From assembly GCF_014898055.3 (NCBI RefSeq), contig NW_023601433.1:16602141-16666140 (forward strand): a DNA stretch of 64,000 bases, read 5' to 3'. The notes beneath the pieces were generated by a model. That model was not told the DNA's origin and ran no database searches. It saw only the letters and a list, made by a program, of their open reading frames with translations. Origin of the DNA: Talpa occidentalis (lineage: Eukaryota > Chordata > Mammalia > Eulipotyphla > Talpidae). Below are positions 1-9,777 of the stretch, one piece after another (position 1 is the stretch's first letter; every line of letters starts with the position of its first letter). The position numbers and the translations under genes were made by a program.

Positions 1-375
1 ATTTGTACTTAAAAACCTACAAAGAAATCTCTGGAACCACGTTAAATTCACTGGTAAAGTCTACCAAACACTTAAAAAAGAAATAGTACCAATCTTCCAC
101 AAACCCTTCCAGAAAATGAAAGAACTCTCATCCCAGCTCATTTTATAGGGCCAGTACTACCTTAATACATAATACAAGAATGCCAAAAAAGTAAGTTATT
201 AATGGAAAGACTGGAGAAATCCAAATAATGGCTGGAGTTTGGTTAATCAAATATACCAGCTTTGATAAGGTACAGGGTTATGTCAGATGTTAACATCAAG
301 AAAAGATGTGCAAACGGTATCCCAACATTTTCTGTGGTTTTTTGCAACTCAATTATATCAAAACCAAAAGGTTTT
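1..375 (+). mobile_element. Ancient L1 remnant (ORF2 piece plus 3' end)
   Basis: Bases 1-190 read like decayed L1 ORF2 in the region upstream of the reverse-transcriptase core (a 'tctaccaaacacttaaaaaa' context). Bases about 195-375 resemble a very old mammalian L1 3' UTR ('ggttatgtcagatgttaaca', then 'tttttgcaactc'). There is no open frame. Recognition is from memory of old L1 consensus sequences, not from an alignment. Confidence 0.6.
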
Positions 376-697
376 AAATACATGCCATGGCTTAAGTATA
401 TCCATCTCTGTTTTTCAGACAAAGGAGCTAAATCTTAAGAGAATAAGCAATTCATCCAAGTAAAAATACCCGATGGTAATATTCAAGTGTGTCTGACTCC
501 TAAATCTCTGTACATGGGGAGCCCTGATACTTTATTCCCCTGTATCTACCAAAACACCTTACAGAACAAAAAATTCAAAACATTTTCACAAAATTGTACT
601 TGATGTAAAGATTGACCTTATGGGTGTCACTATGTCATTTATATGTACAGTGTATACATGTTCATTTATATGACCGTGTGCAGAGAGAAAGAGGCTT
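376..697. other. No gene or repeat recognised
   Basis: AT-rich sequence with no open frame of note and no repeat that I can name. Confidence 0.5.
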
Positions 698-1178
698 TGT
701 TATAGAGCAACCCTGATATTAAACGGGTTCCTGGCTGTGGGTCCTCACCCGCGCGCTTTAAAGGGACTTATGAATACTCTACTATAGACACACACAAAAG
801 GGTTAATAAAAGGTTTATTTACAAGAGAAAAAGAAATAAGGAAAATGTACAACTCAGGGAGAAAATAGGGAAATAAAGTCTTTAATGCGTCCTACCCAAT
901 CCGACGACCTGGAAACCCAAAGTCACTCTCAGAGTTGGCCGGACGCTGCGAGCTGGCGGAGAGCCCAAAAATGGAGAGCCCCCAAAGCCCACGTGTCTGC
1001 CTTTTGTATCCACCTGGCTGCTTAACCCCACCCTCAGGTCCCAGCCACCTTCCCTTTGGTGGTGATGGGATTTGGAGTTCCCAGTGTCTTTGGCTTTGAC
1101 CTGGGGTGGGGGTGGAGTCCACAAAGCCTGTATGGAATTTGCTTTGGGACATCCTTTTCCCCTAACAATTCCCTAACA
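698..1178 (-). mobile_element. ERV solo LTR, copy 1 (class I-like)
   Basis: A 481-bp LTR read on the minus strand, from TGTTAGGG at 1178 to TATAACA at 698. A 4-bp target duplication GCTT lies at 694-697 and 1179-1182. Relative to copies 2 and 3 it has about 11 extra bases at its U3 end and more substitutions. It carries an AATAAA-type poly(A) site and a CACGTG E-box. No internal retroviral sequence flanks it, so it is a solo LTR. Short open frames inside it are chance. Confidence 0.85.
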
Positions 1179-1234
1179 GCTTATTTTAAGGAATTCATTC
1201 ACACAATTGTGGAGGCTGGCAAGTCCAAGTATTT

Positions 1235-1502
1235 TTTTTAATATTTATTCATTTATGCATACAAGAGCTGGGATGTAGGCCAGAGGTGTGGTGGGTGAGA
1301 GGATTCACCAAAGACAGAGTGGGGAACAGAACAGGCAGACTGACTGAAATACACTGCAGAGTGGAGCAGCGGGCAAGGCAGGCGAGGTCTGCTGCATCTT
1401 GTAGGTCACCTCTCTGGTGGTTCGGGGATCAAACTTCTGCTGCAGTAGCTGCAGATTACTTCACAGTGCTGACCTTAACCCCTGTGCCACCAGGGAGGCC
1501 CA
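1235..1502 (-). mobile_element. tRNA-derived SINE, type A
   Basis: Complement of the family consensus: T-rich tail with 'atttattcatttatgcatacaa' to the left and the tRNA-like head ending 'caccagggaggccc' to the right. TSD CAAGTATTT lies at 1226-1234 and 1503-1511. It is somewhat diverged. Confidence 0.9.
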
Positions 1503-1511
1503 CAAGTATTT

Positions 1512-3876
1512 ATATATATATTGATATATATGATCTCTAGCATATAAACATCTGATTTCCTATTGTTTCTGTCTCTCTGGATAACCCTGACTGATGAGTT
1601 TTCCACACTAACTCTGAGGGGCCAGAAAGACAAATGTTACTGAGTGCCCCACACTGGAAACATTAAAACTAACAGCAAAAGACTTTGTCTCAAGCAAGTG
1701 ACCCCAGACTAAAGGGAGGGCAGATCAAATTCCAGGACAAGGGCAAGTGAGACCAGGACCACATGTGGGTTTATGGGCACGTGGTATGTGAGGGCACATG
1801 GCAAAGTGGGGGGGGGCTCCACTTGCTCCCCTTCTAGTGTGACCGACAAGTGATGTGTTCTGATAGGAAATCACACTTCATAAAAGACAGACATCCAAAG
1901 TTGGGGTGGAGGCAGGAAGCCCTGGAATGGCCAGGAGAGCTGGTGGACCAGCGAGCTCCCTACCCCTGAGAGTTTGTGAGTAGCAGCTCGGTGGGCCCTC
2001 TCTAAATCACCCTCCACTCCCTTGTGGTGCCCTCAGGGTTGCTGTGGCATGGGGACCATGGTGCCCGGGCTGCCTTCCTTCCCCCAGTCAACGTAGCAGC
2101 CATCCAATCAAATGCCTGAACATGGGGGTTTGGGGGGTCACCTTTTGCTCTTCGCTCAACCCCCACCCCAGGCTGTATGGGTGACCCCTGGTAATTCCAA
2201 TAGATTTCCAACTTCTATGAATACCACCCAAGGGCTTCCTCCATTGTGATTCCCCTGAGATAGCACAATGGCTGCCTGACTGCCCTCAGCGAACATCTTC
2301 CTGTCTCCTACACAATTGGGTGCTGTGGCTGCTGCTGTTCTCAAATGTCGCTCTCATCATGTAACTCGCTTCGTCCATGTCTTTTCCCAAATCTTCAGGC
2401 AACACCTTCTCTGTCATTCAAGATTACCTCCTCGTGTCTCACCTTGCTTGTGAGGCCCTGAGATCTTCCAGCCAGGCTCTCACAGAACCTTCATTACCCA
2501 GTCCCTGCCCCACGCGTGGGCAAGGTCACAGGAGAGGAGGCGCGTTGAGACAACCCTAAGATGTGGAAAGGCAAAAAGGGGGCAGGTTGTAGATCAGGCC
2601 CAAACCTGGAGAGTGACCCCTTCCAATCCGGACCAGTGGGTCAAGATCTGTTTTCATAAATCAGTTTTCTGTCTCTGGAAATCAGAGACAGAGTATGAAC
2701 TGATTTCAAATGGGTTCTATTCCAAGTTTAATCCCCAGTAGTTACAGACACAGTTGCTGTCGTTTTTTTGGAGTCTGTGGGTTTGGAGTGCGGGGCCCTA
2801 GGGGTCACTCTGGGAAAGGTGTCACCAGAGCTCCCGTTTCAGCGACATGCAGCGAGTTTTTCTGGCGAGTTTCTCCATAAGACAGAGGCATTAGTTATAT
2901 TTAAAGGGCAGGTTTATTAGGGAAGGGATAAAACAGTTAAAGACACTTGCAGAGACACAAGCGGGCAGGAAGAGCGGCCCCAGAAAGAACAGGTTTGCTG
3001 AGAGAGGCCTGCGTGGTTGCAGGCGGGCGGCCTTGACAGGGCACGGGCAGGAAGGAAGCTGCTGCCCTGCAGGAGAGAGTGGGTAAAAAGAGGCACCTGC
3101 ATAGGCACAGGTGGGCAGAGGGAGGGCTGCCCCCAGCCTGTGCAGAGACTGCACTGATAGAGTCTTCTATTTGGGAGGAGTCACTCCTCGTGAGTCATCA
3201 GTTGGCTGCTGATTTTGGGTAACTATGTAGAATTTGAAAGGGGCTCAATCTCCATATCTTTACCTTTGGATGAGCACTCAGGTACCTGCTTGGATATTAT
3301 GCTTTGTAATCTAGGCATCCACGCTTAAGGATACTAGTTTCTGTAGCTGTGTCCATGGCTATGCTAATCTCTTCTACCCCCAGCTCCTTGTGGGAGTCAG
3401 GTTTCTGGTCTTGTGGCGCCTCATTTTCAGTTTTTTTCTATTCCTGTCCTCCATCACTTTCATGCTTTTATTGTTTTTTGTTTCGTTTTATTTTTTCATT
3501 CTTCTCCTCCATCACAGTCATGCAACGGGGAGACCTTTTGGATGAACTTTATGTCCAATCAATAGAGTAGAGGATGACCGGCAGCTATCCCTAGACCCCA
3601 AGGGAAGCAAGCTGTTTTCCGTTTCTGAATTCTTTACCAAGAACAGACCCAGCGCCCCCGGAGTGTGCTATCCAATGGCATTTGCAAATGCCAAGTGTTT
3701 GCATGGCTCATGCGATCCCTAGCATGCCTCCTTCAAAACATTCACTGGATATGTGAGAAGGAAAGCAGGAGAGAGGGAAAACTGTGTTATTCTTCTGCCA
3801 GTCCTATAAAAGCTCCTCACCCAAGGAGGCTGGCCTCCCTGGCCGGTGTGATACGCAATTCCCATCCAGGTCACTC
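1512..3876. other. Intergenic; no gene recognised
   Basis: Mixed-composition sequence without a credible exon. It contains a 49-bp interrupted palindrome (listed separately) and, around 2880-3180, a G-rich stretch beginning with a complemented AATAAA. That stretch could be an old minus-strand LTR, but I found no terminal TG/CA or target duplication. Confidence 0.5.
2658..2706. repeat. 49-bp interrupted palindrome (hairpin)
   Basis: Outer arms AAATCAGTT (2658-2666) and AACTGATTT (2698-2706) pair perfectly. Inner arms TCTGTCTCTG (2668-2677) and CAGAGACAGA (2683-2692) also pair perfectly around the loop GAAAT. The linker between the arms is 1 nt on the left and 5 nt on the right. Confidence 0.8.
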
Positions 3877-4348
3877 TGTTAGGGGGAAAGGCTGTCCTAA
3901 AGCTAATTCCATACAGGCTTTGTGGACTCCACCCCCACCCCAGGCCAAAGCCAAAGACACTGGGAACTCCAAATCCCATCACCACCCAAGGGAAGGTGAC
4001 TGGGTCCTGAGGGTGGGGTTAAGCAGCCAGGTTGGTATAAAGCCAGACACGTGGGCTTTGGGGTGGGGGTTCCTCCATTTTGGCTCTCCGCCAGCTCGCA
4101 GTGTCTGGCCAGCTCTGAGAGTGCCTTTGGGTTTCCAGGTCGTTGAATCGGGTAGGACGCATTAAAGACTTTATTTCCCTATTTTCTCCCTGAGTTGTAC
4201 ATTTTCCTTATTTCCTTTTCCCTTGTAAATAAACCTTTTATTAACCTTTGTGTGTGCCTGTAGTGGAGTATTCATAAGTCCCTTGTAAGCGCGCAGGTGA
4301 GGACCCACAGCCAGGCAACCAGTTCAATATCGGGGCTGCCCTATAACA
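3877..4348 (+). mobile_element. ERV LTR, copy 2 (left arm of inverted LTR pair)
   Basis: A 472-bp LTR from TGTTAGGGGG to CTATAACA. A TATAAA box lies at 4036-4041 in U3, an AATAAA poly(A) signal at 4228-4233, and a TG-rich stretch follows the signal. It is followed after two bases by a primer-binding-site-like sequence at 4351. The bases just upstream (3873-3876) are ACTC. It has no matching 4-bp duplicate on its own right side; the match is beyond copy 3. Confidence 0.85.
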
Positions 4349-4442
4349 GCTGGCGCCCAACGCGGTTTCCAAGCTTCACCTGTGGTTGACCAGCCCAAAG
4401 TAATTTTTCTTGCATTGGTCACCATAAAGCACACTAGGTCGC
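4349..4442. mobile_element. Short ERV internal segment with lysine-type PBS
   Basis: Ninety-four bases between two oppositely oriented LTRs. TGGCGCCCAACGCGG at 4351-4365 closely matches the start of the tRNA-Lys(1,2) primer-binding site known from lysine-primed retroviruses. The rest has no coding potential. The right edge, which abuts the U5 end of copy 3, is not a PBS. This would fit an internal joining event, but that is inference. Confidence 0.7.
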
Positions 4443-4911
4443 TGTTATAGGACAGCCCCGATATTGAACGGGTTGCCTGGCTGTGGGTCCTCACCCAAGC
4501 GCTTACAAGGGACTTATGAATACTCCACTACAGGCACACACAAAAGGTTCATAAAAGGTTTATTTACAAGGGAAAGGGAATTAAGGAAATGTACAACTCA
4601 GGGAGAAAATAGGGAAATAAAGTCTTTAATGCGTCCTACCCGATCCGACGACCTGGAAACCCAAAGTCACTCTCAGAGCTGGCCGGTAGCTGCTAGCTGG
4701 CGGAGAGCCAAAATGGGGGACCCCTCCAAAGCCCACGTGTCTGGCTTTATACCAACCTGGCTGCTTAACCCCACCCCCAGGTCCCAGCCACCTTCCCTTG
4801 GGTGGTGATGGGATTTGGAGTTCCCAGTGTCTTTGGCTTTGGCCTGGGGTGGGGGTGGAGTCCACAAAGCCTGTATGGAATTAGCTTTAGGACAGCCTTT
4901 TCCCCCTAACA
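4443..4911 (-). mobile_element. ERV LTR, copy 3 (right arm of inverted LTR pair)
   Basis: A 469-bp LTR in the opposite orientation to copy 2 and very similar to it by eye. Its U5 end (TATAACA) faces inward and its U3 end (TGTTAGGGGG) faces host DNA. Bases 4912-4915 are ACTC, which duplicates the four bases left of copy 2. This suggests that both LTRs and the 94-bp spacer entered as one unit. Confidence 0.85.
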
Positions 4912-4974
4912 ACTCCAATCCAGGATGCCATGTCCACAACTGCTCTATCACCTGAATGAGAACACTGGTCCCAC

Positions 4975-5410
4975 AGATGCATGCTCCATGCACACACATG
5001 CAGAAATACACACCTATATGCACACACATGTTCTTACACATTAACACCCACACACATGTACACACGGTGCACATGCATGCCCTGCAACACAACCCATTCT
5101 CACAAGTGTGTACACACCTACATATGTGCCGTGTCCACATGTAGTGTGTGCACATGCACACATATGCACTCACATGTGTACACATATACACTTACTGGTG
5201 CACACACCCATATAAATATGTATACAAGTGCCATCTGTACACATGCACAAAACATGTAAACATGTGTATGTGTACACACATCCCTACACATGTGTGCATG
5301 TGTATGTTTACACGTGCACACATGCACACTCATATACCCTCACCCATACACATGTACAAGCAAGTGTGCAATGTGCCTATGCATCCATATTTCCATACAC
5401 ACTCCGGTGC
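4975..5410. repeat. ACAT/CA-rich low-complexity block
   Basis: About 435 bp of irregular ACACAT, ACATGTGT and TGCACA runs, almost all alternating purine-pyrimidine on both strands. Open frames through it on both strands are compositional artefacts. Confidence 0.85.
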
Positions 5411-6108
5411 ACACACCTTGTTAACTTCGTGACCTTCCACATTATTGTTTTGCAGGCTCTTCAGGCTTCATTCCCAGTTTCAGCCGGCCCCTTGTTAGCA
5501 ACTCACACATGTGCTAGAGCAGCTCTGAGGCACCCAGTCAACTCATGCCAGTAACTTCGAAAAACATTTTATTTCAGAGAAGGCCATTTATATTTCCTTT
5601 CTTAACCCTTCACTTCCTGTGGGGAAAAAAAATAACAGAGTACATTTCAGACTCTTAACAACTTGCTGTTTTTAGCTGCCCCCTGAACTGCTGGCTTGAT
5701 ATTTTGGGGAAACAGCCATGTCAAAGAATTAGTCTTTCCCTCCCTAAGCCCCAGCCTGGTTCATAAGATTCAGCAGGCCCTTCCTATCTGTCTGTGTTCC
5801 ATCACTCCTGACATGGGAGTGACGTGAGGAAGACTCGTACAGCGCCAGAGGGGAACACAGAAGGCTACATGTGTTAGCAAGCCCCGGAGGGTGGGGCATC
5901 GAAAATGGTTGGTTGCTCTATATTCATTTGCCCTGGTCTATATTGTTAACAATCGTGCTGCCGCTTTCTCTATGGATCTCCCTCATATTATCTCTATCCC
6001 TCTCTCCTCTCTATCTCTCATGTACATACTTAGATTTCAATTTTAGTTTGTTAGCCAAAACTAAGCTTTCTAAAAGTTTAGTTGAGTTCATTTACATTTG
6101 CTTAAATG
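5411..6108. other. No gene recognised
   Basis: Ordinary sequence between the CA-rich block and the next LTR, including a C/T-rich stretch near 5960-6025. No credible exon. Confidence 0.45.
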
Positions 6109-6112
6109 AAAT

Positions 6113-6696
6113 TGTAATGGGGTGGTCTCCAGGAAAAGGGGAGGTTCCAGGTTTCCTGCCCCACCCAAAGGGAGGGTGGAGCTGAGCAGAGAGAGAAGAG
6201 GCTGCAGAGAAGAATGGAGAAGGAAGGAAGCAGGATGGAGCCTGAAGGAGACCTGGAGGAGGCACATGGAGCCGAGAGACACATGAAGAAACTACACTTG
6301 CATTTTGGCCGTGGACTGGTTGACCCAGATGTGGGTGAGACTCATGGGGAGGTGACAATGGTGGTTTTTGCTCTTCTCCTTCCAGACTTGTCTGGTTGTT
6401 TCTGACCCTTTTCTGTGGGTCCCCACTGGAAGATGCCTTAGACTTGTGGCAGGCTTTGGGGCCTTGCTCTGGGCCAATCCCATTTGTGTGAACTTTTTCC
6501 CACGAGGGGACGGGTAACTTTGGGTGCTTGATTTAGAAACTAGATTCTTTGCCTTTCCTGTATTGTTTACTAATTGTATTAAAGTTCCTTCCCATTAAAG
6601 ACTCATATGCTTTGTGTTGATGCAGCGGATGGCAGAACTTATTTCGGGCATACAGGTTTGCAGGGTCTGGGGTGCCCGTCTCCCTGTCCTGTAACA
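6113..6696 (+). mobile_element. ERV solo LTR of a second family
   Basis: A 584-bp element from TGTAATGGGG to CCTGTAACA, with the 4-bp target duplication AAAT at 6109-6112 and 6697-6700. ATTAAA poly(A)-like signals lie near 6579 and 6595. There is no obvious similarity to copies 1-4 apart from the termini. The boundaries rest on the TG...CA ends plus the duplication. Confidence 0.6.
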
Positions 6697-6700
6697 AAAT

Positions 6701-7785
6701 GACCAGTGTATTTTGTGTTAGTTCTGTCATATTGTTTAATCATGCTGTTTTATATGCAATTTATGTCACACTGTTTTATATTTCATATCTTTCAACTCAA
6801 ACTAACAATTTTCACACAAAGGCATCTTCTTGTGAAATTCAATTTTAAAGGAAAGAACAGTCAAAAAGAAACATGAAACAATGAACACTTCCTGTCTCCA
6901 GGAAGGTCTGATTTCTTGGCTTGGTGGGATCTCCCTAGGTGGGCTGCAAGATGGGGAGACCAGGAATGGGCTTGGAATGGGATCTAAGGGCCAAGAGGAG
7001 GGACAGGGAACACACTGACCATTATGGGGACCCAGACTAGCCCACGCCTTCAAGGCACATCACTGAGGTGGGCATTCTGTGAACCCCAAGAGTTGCCCTG
7101 GGTCCTGGTTCAGGGCCAATAACTTGACAAGCTCCTTAAGAGGGAGCACAAACTCCTTAAGAGGGAGACAAGAACACCTGGGCTCACCCACATCTGGGTC
7201 TCATTCACACGTGATGTAAACTGGAATAATAATGCCACAGTCCAGGGGTGCTGGAGGACCTGAAATGCTACCCAGATGTTTGCAATATCATGTAGTATAA
7301 ACAGGAAATTCTATTCACCATTTGGTTTGATGTGAGAATAAGAGTAAATGTCAAGTGGCTGTAACTGCTTTTGGCCATAACTCACTCACTTAAAACTCAT
7401 CATTGTTATTTTCCTGCCTGTTTGGTAGTGTATAAATTTGTCTTCACTATATATCCCTGCTCTAAAGACATCACAGAGATGAAGCAGTGTAATAAGTCTC
7501 AAAACACTTAGAAAATCTAATCCCATTTGAGAAGGCAAGCACAGCTCCTCTGATTATTTCTCATTTCTGCCACAACCTGGGGGAGAGACTATGAGAAGGC
7601 AACAAGTGTGTGGCTGGGTAGCTTGAACAGCCTCACCTGGTACACAGAATTTTGCCCACAGCTGGAGAAGGAGCTGCATTCAGCTTCCTCCAAGAATGAG
7701 CTGGTGGGGGGCTCCTAGTGCAGGGAGGCGATGAAGCAGAGTCTGGTTGTGTGGCCAAAAACTTGGTGCTCATCAAAAAACCCTG
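6701..7785. other. No gene recognised
   Basis: No exon or named repeat. A short direct repeat (ACTCCTTAAGAGGGAG-like, two copies) lies near 7131-7168. Confidence 0.45.
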
Positions 7786-7789
7786 GAAG

Positions 7790-8234
7790 TATTAAGGGGA
7801 AAGGATGTCTTGAACAAACTCCATATAGGATTTGTGGACTCCATCCCCACTCTATCAAGACATGGGGGAACTACAAATCCCATGATCCCCAAAGGGAGGT
7901 TGCAAGGACCCGAGGGTGGAGTTAAGCAGCCATTTTCTCTGTTTGTGTATTTAACCAGCCATGTGAGGGGGTGGGGGGGGGCATTCTCTTGGCCAGGCAG
8001 TGCTTGGTCTCGGCAGGTCATTTGGGATTCCAGGTCAGTGGAATGGGTAGGACACATTTAAGAATTTATCTCCCTCTTTTTCTCCCTGAGTTATTCATTT
8101 CCTCATTTCCGCTTTCCTTGTAAATAAACCTTTGATTAACCTTTTGTGTGTGCCTGCAGTTTAAGTCCCCTTTAAGCAACAGATGAGGATCCACAGTCAC
8201 GCAACCCACTTTATATCAGGGTTGCCCTGTGACA
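7790..8234 (+). mobile_element. ERV solo LTR, copy 4 (diverged)
   Basis: A 445-bp LTR related to copies 1-3 but clearly older. The first dinucleotide is TA instead of TG, and the end reads CCTGTGACA. A 4-bp target duplication GAAG lies at 7786-7789 and 8235-8238. The AATAAA region near 8123 is kept. A ZNF143-like ACTACAAATCCCATGAT motif lies at 7870-7886. Confidence 0.8.
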
Positions 8235-8238
8235 GAAG

Positions 8239-8870
8239 TAGTAGGAATATAGGATGATCTTTACCCTAATGGAATTGAAGAGATTGTACTAATACTTCTG
8301 TAGGAATGAATGGATAAAAGGCTCCACTTTTCTGTTTTTAGTCCAAAATTCACATCTTATAAATTCAGGGCTAAGAATTAAAATAGACTAGTATGATTCA
8401 AACAAACATCCTATCTCCTCTGTCAGACACCACACCTTCACGGTCTGTTCTTGGAGAATAATGTTAAATTCTGGGCATTCTGTCCATCATCTCTCAAAAT
8501 GAAGTGCTTTAAGAAAAAATTATAGTGGGTTTTCCGAGTTTCTCCTTCAATTTGAGCCAAAGATACATTTTTTGATGCTTTAATCGAGAGCTTTAATACT
8601 AAAAAGTGATTTTTAGGTTCCCTCAGCAAATTATTTGCTACCTGTTATCTACATCCCCCACACCTCATACACTGACCCATGGTCAGGAGTGAATTTCGAG
8701 AAAAGCAGTGGAGACTCAGCCATCAACAGATTGCAAGAGATTTGGTAATCCTCTGTTACATGGTGCTCATTTGGTGCAGCCCATTCAGAGGATGTCTTTG
8801 TTCAGATTATCATTCATGAGTTTTTAAGACACCTCTGCATTGTCAGGGCCCATTCATTTGTTCACTCATT
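8239..8870. other. No gene recognised
   Basis: AT-rich unique sequence with no credible exon or nameable repeat. Confidence 0.45.
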
Positions 8871-8874
8871 TGGG

Positions 8875-8955
8875 CCTCACCCCTGTCCCACCAGGTGCAG
8901 ATTATTATCCCCACATGATGACCAAAATAGCTGAGGCTCAGGCAAGACTTACCCC
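8875..8955 (-). mobile_element. MIR SINE remnant
   Basis: 'attattatccccacatgatg' followed by 'ctgaggctcagg' is the characteristic MIR core read in complement. It is old and has no TSD. Confidence 0.6.
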
Positions 8956-9204
8956 CCTGATCATTTGGACTCTAAAACCCCATTGTCTAGGTACCATCAA
9001 TGCCATTGACCACACAAAGGACTCCTTGCTGGCCTCCACTAGCCTCCCACCAAGGTAAAGCAGCGCCTGATATTTGAGATGTTTGCAGATCTCGTGCTCA
9101 AAGTTATCCCTTATTGAGGTCTCACAACCCCTAAATGAAACAACCCTTTAGGATGAAACCTCTCTTTACCTAAGTGGGGACCCTTTGTGATCTGACTGAG
9201 CTAT

Positions 9205-9315
9205 CATTTTCCATTGACAAGTGAGTAAACTGAGGCACAGAGACGTGACAGAGCTTGCTGAGGTCCAGGGCAAAGGCACCAGGACTGGCAGCCAGGACCA
9301 GAGCCCACATGCTGC
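9205..9315 (-). mobile_element. MIR SINE remnant
   Basis: 'gagtaaactgaggcacagag', then 'gcttgctgaggtccagggc' and 'ggcagccaggaccagagccc', follow the complemented MIR consensus order. Confidence 0.7.
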
Positions 9316-9577
9316 CCTGCTAGATGCTCTCATGGTGTGTTTCATTCAGCCTTTTCATCTGATTATTCAGTCAACAAGTTTCTTTGTCCTGCTTCAAAGG
9401 AATGTCAGTCCTCAAACAAGAGAAATTGTGAGAAATAAAACAAAACTATTCAAATTATGAGAACAAAAATGGAATTTTATCACCTGAAAAAGAGATGAAA
9501 ATAGCCCATTTTGTCACACACACACCCCCAAAGCAAAATACAACTTTGATTTAAATATATCACTTAGAGAATTTATA

Positions 9578-9593
9578 TCCTTGCAACTCTTTA
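9578..9593. repeat. L1 target-site duplication, 3' flank
   Basis: TCCTTGCAACTCTTTA. An identical 16-mer at 15786-15801 flanks the other end of the full-length L1. Confidence 0.95.
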
Positions 9594-9777
9594 TTTTTTT
9601 TTTTAATATTAAATTTTATTTTTATATTCCCCCATACAATTGCAAACGCCCCATTCTGACCCCAATCCTTCCCCTCCCGCCCCCCACCCCCCAAAAAGTG
9701 TCTCTGGTTCATAGTTTTTTGTTGATTTTGATTTTCACTTTCTTATATTCATTTTCCTGGTCCCTTATTTAAGTTTT

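Noticed and set aside
3665..4165. 166-codon frame at 3665-4165 and similar frames in the other LTR copies
   Set aside because: The frame runs from unique DNA into an LTR. The similarity between frames comes from LTR sequence, not from a gene.
4956..5554. Cys/His/Thr-rich frames on both strands
   Set aside because: Translations of the ACAT/CA low-complexity block.
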